Origin: Paralichthys olivaceus
Taxonomy: Eukaryota; Chordata; Actinopteri; Pleuronectiformes; Paralichthyidae
Assembly: GCF_024713975.1 (NCBI RefSeq)
Contig: NC_091102.1
Coordinates: forward strand, 12,219,001 to 12,283,000
Length of the DNA: 64,000 bases
Direction of reading: 5' to 3'
The notes beneath the pieces were generated by a model. The model was not told the DNA's origin, made no database searches, and saw nothing but the letters and a program-made list of their open reading frames with translations. Position 1 is the stretch's first letter. The number at the start of each line of letters is the position of its first letter. A program made the translations under genes and the position numbers. Below are positions 12,901 through 51,300 of this stretch, piece by piece.

Positions 12901-15662
12901 TGTTGTATACGTTTTTTTTTAGTCTATCAGATAATAAAAATCTTCAGGCACAGAAACCTTACCTGACTCTGATCCGTTTTCTTATTGCATGCATTCTGAA
13001 TGTCTGCAGTTGGAGATAAAATAGAGTTGAGCAGTGAGAATGATTTTGTGCTCCTCTTACTTCGTGAAAAAAGGAGAAAAACAACATAGGGTCCATCCAT
13101 TCCAGAGAGGTCGTCAGGAACAAGGTGAATTTCATCTTCTGATCAACGAGCTGCGAAATTATCCTGATCGCTTCCAAGTCTATTTCAGGGTGTCAGTGGT
13201 CCGGTTTGATATGCTACCAGCCCTGAAACAACATATTAAAAGAAGAAGAAAACACATTTCTGCCATAAAATTGATTCTGAACCGAATCAACTCTTTGGCA
13301 AATGAGGATAACGTAGTAAATCCAACCCGCTCCAAACGCTTGAGTGGTGAACGAAAGTTTATGTTAACATGATTGAGGCAAGGTCGTATACGTTTTTAAA
13401 TATACAAAAAATACATACTTGGTGTGCAAAGACCTTAAGTGTTGCAAGTGGGAATGTTTACCAATCATCAGAGCATGCTTCTCTCTTTAGCTTGAGTTGT
13501 ACCATTCACAGCAGTTGAGTCTCATATTTAACCATCATCATCTAATCACTTTAAGATCTGCCCAGCGTCTTAAAGAAGTGCTTATTAGTGTAGCCCTTCT
13601 GGAGTGGGATCACTGGAAAGAGTCTGGTGTAAGAGACGTACTGTCATAAAATGGGAGTCTTGATTTGTGGGATCACTTGTCCCTCCAGCAGCACTCGGCA
13701 GGGGGTAAGTCTTAACATACTTCTCACTGGGCCTCGTCTATTTCAGCTATGTCTCTTTGGGCTGTACACACTTTGGCCACTTTGTGTTGATCTCAATGTG
13801 GACTTTATGTTTCCACGCACAAGGTCAGCACTCTTTACACATCTCAGAGGTTCTGATGTCATCGTTCAAATTACCTGTGGTGGAAAAAGAGTTTAGATTC
13901 TTTACATAAGTGAAAGCCTAAATAAATTTTAAAAAATGTGTTAATTTTACTCATAACTTGACTGAAAAGAGCAGAAGTAGTATCATCACCACTGATAATG
14001 CAGAATGTCTCCGGAGCTGCTCTGAAGTCCGACTTTTTTCTGACATTTTCCAGAGGGGATGTGTTTGAGAGCGCCAAGACAATGCTGTTTCTGGAATTTT
14101 TCCTCCCAGCCCCCTTTTCAGTAAAATTCCCTGAAAATGTGTGAGCGAGTCCTTGTGAGAATACAATGGGGAAAATTCACAACGAGCGATTGGGCATGTT
14201 AATGACATTTCTCAAATGTGATGGCTGTAAAAACCAAAAGAATACAAATATCTCTAACATAAAAGACAGCAACAAAAATGTGCTGATATTCAGGTGAAAT
14301 GAGATTTCACCTGAATGTTCTGGAAATGTTCATGTTGTGAACACTTCTGACCTGGACAATCAAAAGTGAGAGGCAGATTCCAGAAAATATGCAGACCTAA
14401 TTTTCGGGACACTTTCTGGAGTTCATGTCTGAAAAATGCTTAGATGAAATACAGAAATAGTTACTGTTACGATGCCTCTGTGTGTTAAACGTTGCTTGTT
14501 GGTAATTAAAGCACAAGTACCTTAAATTGTATGTTGTTGTAGTACCTGAGTTTCTTTCTACCACTGCTCAAGACACTCGTAAATGAAAACCAGTATAAAC
14601 TGCTTGGTGTTCACAGACTGAAGGAAAGAGTTAAAAGGGATCACCACCATAATCGATGGAAAAACCATTGATTGTGATGAAACCTTTAGTTAAGACCCAT
14701 TACGTTATTAGCTTCAGCAGCAATAAACACAGAGAATTTTGTCTAAAACTATAATTGCAATGTAGTATTAACACCGGTTGTCTATTATAAAAACCACATC
14801 AGAGGACACAGGAAGAGGGAATAAAAGGAAAGATGGGGGTTGAGACAGATAGAGAAGGGAGGAAATAAGAGCACATCCTTGGCAGGATGTCAACTCTGTG
14901 AACACACACTGCAGAACGCTGCCAGAGAATTCAATACGCAGGGATCGAGGGCTGCAACACACACTTTCGCATGCAGCGAAACAAACGTTGACTGCTCAGA
15001 TCGCAATTGGTCCTGCAGATGCTAGCACGGCCTCTCTCCTTCCAAAGAATCCCTTCTGTGGTTTCCAATATCAGGATGAGTCCAGGCTGCGTATTCATCA
15101 AGCAAAGCCCTTAGTAGGCTTAATGATATATGAGACTGGCTGGCCATGGTTCATATGTTTACTAGATGTAGTAGTTTCTTTTTTACTGTGTGCATACTGT
15201 AAATTTTACAGGCCAGACGACTCCAAAGGCGTTTGGATTTGCAGTGCATAGACTGACATATTTGCTGTGTACATACCTTACAGCACTCGCATAACAGGAA
15301 TGCTTGGGTGCTTGGTCGTCATTGTGCGGCTCACAGCTTATGAAAGCTTATTTAAGACAAAGTGTCTGCGTGGGAGAGATGAAATGAGACTGAGATGATT
15401 TCAGCGGGCCGTTGAGGGTCTTTTAGCATCAAATGTAAACAAAAATGAAACAAATCATTTACCTACACTAATTGAAGTCATTAAGTGGAGCCCTGTGACA
15501 CACTCTACTTAGTTAATTGTGGTGAGTTATTGATCTGTCAGCAGCGTGTGAGTCAGGCTACTGAGCTCTCTGTTGTCTTTCTACATGAATGATATATGAG
15601 TCAATAGCGAGACAACTAGTAAGACAAAACCTGTTTTTTGAGGCTCCAGACTTATCGTCTCA

Positions 15663-15686
15663 CCCCCCCCCCCCCCCCCCCCCCCC
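15663..15686. repeat. Uninterrupted 24-base C homopolymer
   Basis: Twenty-four consecutive C residues in the GC-rich block of the acvr1 first intron. It can form a G-quadruplex on the minus strand and is a likely site of length error in the assembly. It lies inside a 242-codon open frame whose start is a proline run created by the tract. Confidence 0.9.
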
Positions 15687-16999
15687 TTATCCCTTTGTCC
15701 TGTGTCCTCCGGCCCCCTGACTTTACCATGGCCCAACCCACCACCAGCATGGTGCCCTTCTTCCCACTGTCCCCCTGGGTGCTGTCACCAGGCGACTCCT
15801 TGTCCCACTTCTCCTCCTGCAGCCCACCTCGCTGTCGTAGCACGATCTCAACTGGCCCCAGTTCTCCTCCATTCTCTGACCCACTGGCCCCCAGTTGCCC
15901 CTGGCAATACCTCCCTTGCCTCCTCATGCCCTCCTGCCTGCTTCTCCCCCCCACCCCCACCCCGGTTCAGGAGGGGCAGACAGAGCTCCTGATTATCTCT
16001 GTGTGGCAGCCCCTGTTTTGTGCTCTGATTAAAGGAGCAGCATGTGGTCTGTGTGTGAGTGGCCTGTACAGACGCCGCCGTTGGGCTGATGCTAACATTA
16101 CGTGCTTAATCATTTATGTCTGGGAGATGAGCACAAAGGCTTGGAGGGGGTGGAGGTACCGGGGGTGTTCGGGTATTTATCAGTGGCACAGATGCACTGA
16201 GGCGCGCACACACACGCTCTGTCAAGATAACGGCCCGCGGTGCTTAGTGCGGCATAAACGGGGCATGCTCCGGGCTATGATGTTTCCACAAACCTCACAT
16301 ATCATCTTTATAAAATGGGTAGTTAGAGGGGATTTTTTCCCCCTGAGAATTCACAGTGTGAGCTAAACTGGTGGTCTGTTCAAATCTGTCGCTGAAAGCA
16401 AACAAACAAACATAAGTACACACTGTGTGTTGACGTAGCTCGAGACACATTAAATATTGAAGGATTAGACCGTCTCCAGGTCTCTAAATGATAGTATTTG
16501 GGCACCCACGCTTTTTCTCCCCGCTGTGCTCCTCTTTCTCCTCCTCCTCCTCTTACGTCTGTCTGCTCCTCTCCCCTCACTGCCAAGCAGCCTGTCCCTC
16601 CAACACACACACACAACACGCACACACACAGGCGCAGCCAATAAGAGAGTACCAGTCTCCCCATTGCTTGCCAGTCAATGCCTTGTTGCCAGGACAACAG
16701 GAAGGCATGAGACCCACTTTACTTGAGCATTTTAAACTTGATGTTGACTCTTTTTCTGAGAAACGAAAAGGTCTCCCTCTGTAAAATTACTCCTAATAAT
16801 ATGCTTAGGTCGACAGCTAATCCTGTTATCTGTTTCTCACTTTGTCTTCTGTCGCACTGAGTGGTGTCCAGAAAAAGATCATTTGCAACAAATATGAAAG
16901 GTATCCTAAGTCACCAGTAATATTTGAGACATCGCTTTTATTCCTGTGTACCCCAGGTGTTGATATTTTGTTTTCCTTTTCCCCCCCTCTAGGTCTACG

Positions 17000-28686
<11,687 letters not shown>

Positions 28687-29465
28687 GGCTGCTGGGTGAA
28701 GACGAGGGCGGACATTTACTAAAGACCTTTTGAAGACATCCAGAGGGTGGACCAGCTTCGAGAAATGTCAGAAACTAAAAAGACTTGGATGGGTCCAGTG
28801 CCCTTATAGTGGCACAGACCTGTATTTATTTTAAAACACTTGGCGGGGGCCAAATTTTGGCATCCAAAGATGGTTTACCGGGCATTCCTTAGACTGCCAG
28901 TGGTCTTGGAAATAGGAAAATATCTACTCAACTTATAACACTGTTAGAAATGTTCTTCAAGGAAGAAAACTGTTACCTGGGCATTTGAGTAGGCTTGCAT
29001 TTGTAAGAACCACAGATTTAGTTTCTCACTCTTTTTTTTTTAGTTTAAAAAATGTCAGAACATATAAGCAGTTTCACTTTATCTCTGTAATCGTACTGCA
29101 TCGTTTGTTTGAGTTATGGTGAATTCATTTGGAAAAGAGGTCCACTTGCCAATTGAACTTGCCAATTTATTCAGCGTACTTTCTGAAAAACAGCAAAATA
29201 GTGTAATGTTTTACTTAGTGAGTCATGCACCGCTGTTTACTATGCTGTCAGAACAAGTAACTCTGGATCTTGACAATCCTGTAACGTTTAGTCCAACGGC
29301 TTCTTCTCCTGATATATCGTCCAACCCAAGGTACTCTGTTGCAGACTTTTTGTATATCACCATGGATTTTACATTGAATTATATTACCTGTTATATGTTT
29401 TGTTCTCTACAGCTTTACAGACACAAATGCTAAAAGAACAAATAAAATATCTGCTAGACAATGCT
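28687..29465 (+). other. acvr1: 3'UTR of acvr1 with candidate poly(A) signal
   Basis: Untranslated sequence after the stop at 28684-28686. An AATAAA hexamer stands at 29441-29446 and is the first good candidate for cleavage signalling. A 105-codon open frame at 29116-29433 lies inside this segment, resembles nothing I know and is taken as chance. Confidence 0.55.
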
Positions 29466-32400
29466 GATCTCTCCAGAGGCCTGTAAGTAAACCTGTAAAG
29501 CCTGTATACTGTCTTAATGCGTGCATTGTCAAGTAAATGAAGTCAAACTTCAGCCTTTTTTTATTTCTTTAACATTTTATATCAATTAGCGATTTATATT
29601 AATTAAATAGAAAAAAATGTATTTCACTTGTGTCATTTGTCTCGGTGCTGTGTGTAGTAGGTACTGTTATTAACCATGTTAGCGACCTGGCTGGAGAGAC
29701 AACACTTCTGTCAATTAATTCAACACTTTGGTCCATGATGTATTTCAACAGCTGTTGGATTTGCAGTAGGAGTTTGTATGATTTTGGTTTTGAGTGAAAT
29801 ATTTTAACTATCTAATAGATAGCTTAGAAACTGGTGTACATATTCAGTGACAAAGAAAAATTCTTTTGATTTGGGTTCATAACCACCGTAGCTGCCCCCC
29901 ACACCCCCACCATTATTAGTATTTTCAGTTGTACTTGGTGTTTAGTGCTAATTCGCAAATGTTGGTTCATGCTATTCTACGATGGAGAACAAAAAAATAG
30001 CATCTAAGTGTTAGCGTGTTTGCATCGTAGCCGTTTTGAGCTAAATGCTGATGTGTTTGCATGTAGCTCAAAGTGCCACTATGCCTGTGGATGTGGACCA
30101 TTAAGATGTTTATTAAGATGGACGACATAATGACTCCCCTAATGTGAAGCCAAAGTACCTCGTTCACCTTCAGGTGGTTGGCATAAACCTTAAATCCTCC
30201 ATGTTTGCAGATGGGACATGGACCAAACCAAAAAGTAAAAGTACACGTTGAATTAACTTTTCTCAAAGGTGGTGGCTGTCATTTAAGGTAGTTCTTATGT
30301 CACTGTTTGGTTAAATGCTCATTTAATGAGTTCAGTTTGGTTTTCAAATTTTACAAAAACAAAGTGAAACATCATGATTGACGACTGAAACTGACTCACG
30401 ATTGGTTAGGTGTATGGGCGGGACTTGCTAACCCTGATAGCAACTCCCAATCATGTCTACGGCACAAGATGGCAGCGTTGGTATCCGGGATATTTTGGCT
30501 TCATTTTTTAAAGGTGGGAGGAAATGGAGACGCATCTTCCATTTTCATCATACAGACTATGCTGGGAACCTTTGTTCAGACTTCACAGTGTGTTTGGGTT
30601 TCATTGCACATTTGAATTTAGTTTTTTCCTGGACTTTGGCATTAAAACATTATTATTGCATTTGTAACTTAGCAATTTTGGTCATGTACTCTTTTTATTT
30701 AAGTCTATACCAACTGTAATTTCAAATCAAACTCCTTGTAAGTCCAGTACTATGTATAGAGTACTGGACTTATACAGAGTCATCTTAAGGGATATTTAAC
30801 TTCAAAACCTTTTAGCTGAAATGCAAATTCCATATTTCAGCAGCTGCCTCTGTTCTACAGCACATACAGTTAGTTTACCCTGGTTTCATTTACTCATATG
30901 ATACAAACTGCACAATAATCTATTTCTGCACTAATAATGTAAGAAATTCATTAATATTAACTTGGATGAAAGGTCAGAAGCGTCAGGCATTTTCCCAGCC
31001 AGCTGTTAAGTGAGACTTTGTGCACAGGGGATATCTTGGCAGATGCCAAACAGCGATGAAGCTCCTGATGGTTCGTGAAGTGATTAATATGCTACGAGAT
31101 TTACGGGCCAGATGATAGAAACACAACAGTGGGTGACTGGTGGGTGCTCAGACGCCCTGCGTGCATGTATCCACAGCTGCCAGACTTCTTACGTGGACGA
31201 CTTTATATTCAGAGTCATTCGATCCAGAGCGCAGAGATTTCACCCAACCACTTTAACCAGTGTTTCTGTACCTGTATTTTGATAGAGAGGGAGGTAATCA
31301 GTTTGATTAATAACGTACTGAGCTGATAAATGGGAGCAAGATAGTTAGCACTGCTTAATGTTATTTGTTACATTCATTTAACAATTTAAATCAAGACACA
31401 AATACACAAAGTCCAAGGTCTGTATACACATGATTATTAGACGTCTGCTTTTTCAGACAATCGGCATTATCAACACTGGGTTAACTGCTTCATGGACACT
31501 TTCACATCTTCTATTCACTGTCAGTGCAAGTTTTTCATTCCTTTTTTCCTGCATCTGTGCTGTGATATCCATTTATTGATAGTGCCTGGATGAAGATGAC
31601 TACTGCACCACAGCATTTGGATTCCAGAATTGCACTTATATGGCTGCACATTTCACCAGTTTTGTGGTACATTAGGAGCGGAAGTTGCAGTATTAGTGGT
31701 GTTTTTGGAACCAATAAAACATCCGAGGTAATGGATCCAGTGGAAAGCCTCGACAAATGTTTCCCTGTGGGTTCCGACGCTGTGCTCTTACTACAGAACA
31801 TGTAATCTGCCCCAAAGAATACACAGTTATTTACATTTGAACTCATGTGTTTTTGCTCATGTAGACTTTGGGATTAAGCAGAGTTCACTCCTTCGCCCGC
31901 CCTGGTGACACTGGCACCTGCTGTTGCCATGGAGCCCCAGGCAGCAGAAACACAACATATTATGACTGGCTGTAAATAGCTTATTGCACACAGGTGAGTT
32001 GAGCTTTGCACACAGGTGAATGTACAGTGTTCGCCTCCTGACAGCGTTCACTCTTTTGTGTGGAAGGCAGCAGCCTGGCCTGGTTTTCTTCCAGTTTGCT
32101 GACCTGAGCTGAGTGCGTCTCCCAACCAGGGAGAGGAATTGCTGCAGCCACATGGGCGCATGATAGGCTGCTTAGGGCTGGATTACACAGGCAGAGCAAA
32201 GAACTGCCAGGAGACACAAAGTTGTTGATCAGTAATTAAATGCAAATTTGTCAGAGAACTTGCACATTTTAAGTTCAATGGGTCCTGCTTTGTTACCCAA
32301 ATGCTGTGGCCCTCTCTGTCAATATCCACAGTGCTTGAGGAAATCATGGACTCACATAATCATAAATATATTTCTGTTTAGTCAAATGATCACACTGTAA

Positions 32401-33149
32401 CCAAACAAAACAAAGGGCAGGTGTTATTTAGGAAAGGAGCAATATTTCAAATGTTGTTCTAGACCTTAAAACAGGTTTATCTGGCCATTTATACCATTGC
32501 ACACATCACAACAGAACACTTACTGCAATATAATAAAATAATATAATGTATTTGTGCTTTGAACAATGCTCAAACACACAACACAGGATTTAAAAAGCAG
32601 AGGGACATAAATAATCATCATAATCTAACCTCTTTATCTCTTCACCTCTACTCATTTAAATATTTATTTTGCTTGGAAAATGTTTAAATCTCTGCCTCCA
32701 CTTTAGATTTCTTTAAACGTAGTCTCTGTGTTGTGTTGTACAACACCTTCAATCAACCTCTGCACAAAATGTTCAGTGTCTGATTTGAACACATGGAGTT
32801 GGAGAAAGTGAATTTGTGTAATGATCATGTTCCCTTTGGGACAGCATGTGTGTGTCCCAGTGGTGTTAAACACTATGTGTCTGTCATTTTATTTTGTTAA
32901 TGTGTGTCCTTTAAATACCTCTGGATTATTAACCTGTTCTGAACTATGTGACCTGGTTCCCTTACAGTTTTTAGAACAAGTGAGGTGTGGACAGAGCTCA
33001 TGTCCATGTAGCAGGACACAGACAGACAGGGTGTGTGTGTGTGCGCGTGCGTGTGTGTGTGCACCAGTTGAATAGCTGTGACACACACACTTTCTCCCCT
33101 GCTCTCTCTCATTCACATGTCTTTATCAGAGGTCTGCAGCACTAATCCT
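29466..33149. other. Intergenic region between acvr1 and acvr1c
   Basis: No gene recognised. It contains a probable interspersed repeat at about 30420-30570 (GGGCGGGACTTG, then a CAAGATGGCAGCG and GGGATATTTTGGCTTCATT stretch that I associate with a common fish element). It also has an AT-rich stretch and a (GT)n run at about 33030-33062. Short open frames here have no family resemblance. Confidence 0.5.
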
Positions 33150-33361
33150 CTTAAACTCCAGTCAGCAGAGGCGGAGCTGCAGCTCGCTCTGCTCTGCACT
33201 CCCCTGGCCGCTCACTGACTGTGGGTGAGACGAGGCTTCTCGGGTCGCAGCGGGGGAGACGAGACTTCACACACCGCAATGTGCGAAATGTTGCGTTGGC
33301 CGTAGACGAGCTGCGTCGGTCGGTGCGGTCGCAGGAGGCGGCGGCAGATGCGGCTCTTGCC
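33150..33361 (+). promoter_or_regulatory. acvr1c: Probable acvr1c promoter and 5'UTR
   Basis: A CpG-rich segment directly upstream of the receptor start codon, in an otherwise AT-rich region. An in-frame upstream ATG at 33221 would add 47 residues rich in Arg and Ala before the leader. That would bury the signal peptide and has no counterpart in known ALK7, so the ATG at 33362 is preferred. Confidence 0.55.
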
Positions 33362-47402
<14,041 letters not shown>

Positions 47403-50310
47403 CTAGGATTTGTGCAACAAGAGGAACGGGGAGAAACTGTCCTCTCTCTATCAGCCTGATGCTGCCCTCTTCAGGATGCAACCACACTGTTCACCCTCAG
47501 AGAGCCTCAGGTTGTCTTTGGTGCCAAAGTCTTGTAGGAAGTGTCTGAGGCTGCTCTGCACACAGACACTTAAAACCACCTATCTGAACCAAACAGCTCA
47601 ACCCTTGGTAGGAAGAGCCATTTGAAATGAAAGTATGTTTAATGTATATATACATATTATGTTGCTACCTCACACATTTAAGTTGCCAAAGCTTGAAGTT
47701 GCACATTGTGATGTTTTGTTTTTTTGTGCCATATCTTGTAGCAAACACAGTGTTGCTGAGTAGTTAGTGTGCGAACTGACAATCACAAAGGACACTGGAT
47801 TATAGAGGAAATCCCTAACTGGCTCTGACTAGTTAGATTAGGTAAATTGCACACATACCAGTACTATTGTACATGAATGGTTTCGTTGAGAGCTCCAGAA
47901 TGGCTGCAGGAATACAGTGGAGCATTTACAAGTGGAATAAGTCTTTTAGCTGAATATATACAAGGATTTTATTGTTTTTAACTGTGATCTAGTGCTGATT
48001 ATTGATTGTTTGCCATTCACCGTGACTTTGTAAACGTCGGTCCAGTAGTCTGTTGGTCCAAACACCTCCACAACTACTTGAACAACCTTTGATTCGACGT
48101 TTATATTCCCCTGAAGATGAACTTTGTATTCTCAGACTTTTCATCTTGCGCCAAGAGATAAAGAGAGTACAGTTGAGGTTAACAGAGAATGTCAACTAAT
48201 GAAAGGAGATTGTATTGACACAACAATTTTTTCCTGCACCACCCTCAGGCTGAACTCTTGTGTTTGACTGACTCGTAGTAACGATGTTAGGACTGTCGAG
48301 GTGTCTCCACATTGTAAAAGCCTCATGAGACAACTAGTACTGTAATAATGTAAGTGCTGTTTAATATAAAAAAAGTTAAAGCAACACTATGTCACTTTAA
48401 CTGAGCAACAGCGCCCTCTGCAGTGGTTTTCCTGTAGAGAAAAAACAAAGTTAAGCCTGAACTGGAACACAACCGAACAGTGGATATTACCCACGATCCT
48501 CGGCTTACTGATCTTTAAGCGCTGCTGCTGTAAATACTACACCAAACTGTTTAGAATTCTTCAAGTTTTAAGTTTCCTGGCTGAATATCATTGCTCTTTT
48601 ATATAATGAATGTCAGTTAGTTACACACTTCTCACAGGAGATTGCACCAGCTCATCAAAGTTACATAGAGCAAGATCCGACGTTCAGGGTGAGGAGTGGG
48701 AGTGAGAGTGACATCATTCTCTCTACTCCACATAAGCATGCCATCAGCATAATTTGAATCTGCTATTTTAGTGTAAATGTAGCATAGTGCTGCTTTATCT
48801 AGGAACTTGTGAAAAGAATTTTGCACATTTAACAGTTTCAGTTGCTGCAAAGAGCTGCTCTCTGAAGGCTGAATGCTGGGTTTTTTGGTTAAACTAAAGC
48901 TCATTCATTAATGTGTAAATGTGTGTTGTTCTCGCAAATATATTTTTTTACCCTTGAAACATTTTTTAAATTGTAGAATTTAAACAACCTTGTTTTCACT
49001 TAAGAAATTCAGACAAACTACTACATTTTAAATGTTATACTATGAGCCTGATGCAATTTTACAGCGGATTTCCTGTAATACCGCATGATGAAGACAACAC
49101 AAACGAGATAAACCAATGATAATAAAATAATAACTAGAATGGAAGTGCACCATCAGTCCACTTATGTTTAATTCATTAGATCCAGATTTTTAATTAGATC
49201 AGACAAATTGCACACACTCAGAAATATCAGTCCCCTAAACACATCCATTAATTATTCTGTGAGAAATCAAGGAAAATGTTGAAAAACGATTCTCGCTATG
49301 TTGAAAAAGTGAAAAAAATTCCTCGATCAAATTTCGTGGAAACCCATCCACTGGTTTTTGCATAACCTTGCTAACACACAAACAAATGGGTGAAATCACA
49401 ACCTCTTTGGCAGAGGTAAAAATGCTTGTGCAATATTATGCTGTGTTACCAGTGTACGTTAGCACTGGTTAAAGACACTTCAGTCGGGGAGCTCAGTTTG
49501 GGTTAGGGCTGCACACTAATGCCACTGTCAGACGTGCTCCGTAAAGCCTTGTCACAACAGGCTTATGGAAAGCGCACACGGGTAAATCCGTGCATCACGT
49601 GTGAAGGTGTGCATGTGTGTGTGTGTTCATATCATGTGAAGTGATCCTTTATTTAAAGATGTGATTCTGATTAATCAATGTAGTGTTTGTGAAACTGTGA
49701 AACTGGTGCTGTGGACGAAAAAATACTTTCCATGTTTCCTTTGATTCATGTCCTGTATGTTCAGATTTTCTTTAGTTACATACGTCCACATTGTTGCTGC
49801 TTAGAATCAGTATTGACCACAGTGTATATTTTCCTGTCATGAAAGTATGAGAAGTACTGGATGATGCATGACAGCAGATTTGCCTCTTGAAAAATAAGCT
49901 TTGTACGATAGCATGTTGCTTTCTTGGTGAATAATGGATCATGTGCAAGTTTTTAACATTTATTTTCTTTCTGTGAAATGATAAGTCGACGTCAGTGATG
50001 GAATTATTGTTCGACTGTGTTGCAAAGAATAGGAAATATTGAAAATGCAGTATGTAAGCATTCAGCTCTGCCTCTGCTCACTGAAAACACCTGCAATGTA
50101 AATTAGCTTTTCATGCAGACCCAAGCTTATACTTTGTGTGTTGTGTCACATCTGCCTCTTCAAGAATCAGACAGACGGCATCGAAAAGAAGTGAGCACAC
50201 ATGTGCATAAAAGACATACGTCATTCCAAAGAGGAGTGACCACCATGTGCAATTTCTGACTGGTGTCTTTTTTATATATTGTGTATGACATAGCTAAATA
50301 TGAATAAATG
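47403..50310 (+). other. acvr1c: Probable 3'UTR of acvr1c
   Basis: About 2.9 kb without coding exons after the acvr1c stop. An AATAAA hexamer at 50303-50308 is a plausible distal poly(A) signal; an earlier end cannot be excluded. It contains the reversed repeat fragment at 49290-49425. Minus-strand open frames here look like chance. Confidence 0.4.
49290..49425 (-). repeat. Interspersed repeat fragment, reversed orientation
   Basis: Includes TTTCGTGGAAACCCATCCAC, a TTGCTAACACACAAACAAA segment and ACCTCTTTGGCAGAGGTAAA. The last two recur in the copy at 55540-55592. It is related to the element at 46518-46795 in opposite orientation. Confidence 0.55.
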
Positions 50311-50950
50311 TGATACTGCTTTCATAAAATAAGACCTAATCTCCTTTATTTCCTTCCAGTCATTTAAATTCCACATATAAATCTTCTGATGGGGATTTTA
50401 CACCACAGCAACAGATCTTATCTTGCATTATTCATTCTTTATAGAAATGAGAGAGGTCAGTGTGTTGATCAGTACCCACAGGGCTGTGCACACTGCTGCA
50501 TGTAGCACAGAGCGTCTCAGAAGCGTCACTCTTGCACCATAACTGACATGACTCATCTTTGCTTTATCTTCTGCTGCTCCGTTCACATTTGTTGTCTATG
50601 AAGTGGATTTGTCCGTTAGACAAAGGAAATACAACTGGAGCGCTGAGGCCATCAGCTCTACACAGATGAGTCATTCCTGTAAGATTTTGCTGCTTTAACA
50701 TATTTTACATGCGCTGCTTGTTACTGCTAAGAGAAGGTCACACAGATTGAAGGAATTAACTTCACCTTCCCATGGTAAAAACACAAAGCAAAGTGTGGAC
50801 ATCATTTTAATTACTTTTTATAATTTGATGTTTATTAACAAGCAACAAATAAACTCTTCCATTAGATATATATATGAAAAAAATATATATATAAAGGCTA
50901 AAAACACGGTATAAATGATGCCTTTTCAGGGCTTCTGAACACTTGGACTA

Positions 50951-51144
50951 CACCACAGGAGCAGTATGGAGGCATGTTATGTTTTTTCTTTTTTTTTTAC
51001 GTTTGAAGAAGTGGTCCCTGTTTATTTCAACTGTGTTTAAGATAAGATAGGATAGACTTTATTCATCCCACACTGGGGAAATTTTGACATTACAGCAGCA
51101 GAAGGGCATTAAGATAGAGAAAAATAATAATAATAATAATAAAA

Positions 51145-51175
<31 letters not shown>

Positions 51176-51300
51176 TGAAGAAAAATGTAAACACTATACA
51201 AAGAGTCCAGAAGTGTTTTGTGGACTCAAACAGCCACCTCTCCATCAACATAGTGGTGAATAGATAATGAGTGAGTTTTCTGTGAACTATCCCTTTAATG
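50951..51300 (+). repeat. Interspersed repeat with a nested insertion
   Basis: Flanks match 63446-63650: CACCACAGGAGCAGTATGGA, then a GTTTGAAGAAG...CCCTGTT segment; later AGTGTTTTGTGGACTCAAAC, a CATAGTG...GAATAGATAATG segment and GTGAACTATCCCTTTAATG. The related copy is continuous where this one is interrupted at about 51041-51204 by unrelated sequence: GATAGACTTTATTCATCCCA, then GGGGAAATTTTG, (TAA)n and (TA)n. So this is an older repeat carrying a younger LINE-tail-like insertion. Confidence 0.7.
51122..51177. repeat. (AAT)n and (AT)n simple repeats
   Basis: Runs of AATAATAAT and then about 14 AT dinucleotides close the insertion nested in the repeat at 50951-51300. They may be its A/T-rich 3' tail expanded by slippage. 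Confidence 0.8.

Larger units (their letters stand above)
4554..16992 (+). other. Long first intron of acvr1, no coding exon recognised
   Basis: About 12.4 kb without an ORF that resembles a known protein. The open frames here are short or low-complexity. It holds C- and G-homopolymer runs, GT repeats, repeat fragments near 5700-5835, 8537-8740 and 8778-8850, and a repeat-like stretch with a perfect 13-bp inverted repeat near 13990-14450. GC-rich islands lie at 12400-12740 and 15640-16260. Assignment as intron depends on the first-exon call at 4553. Confidence 0.55.

Noticed and set aside
15638..16366. 242-codon plus-strand open frame, the longest single open frame in the window
   Set aside because: Starts in the C24 tract (poly-Pro), has low-complexity Pro/Ser sequence, no domain and no splice support. 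GC-rich DNA makes long chance frames.
29116..29433. 105-codon open frame after acvr1
   Set aside because: Lies in the 3'UTR before the poly(A) signal, with no similarity I recognise and a poor context for translation.
33221..33361. In-frame N-terminal extension of acvr1c from an upstream ATG
   Set aside because: Would place 47 Arg/Ala-rich residues before a clear signal peptide; known ALK7 starts at the leader.
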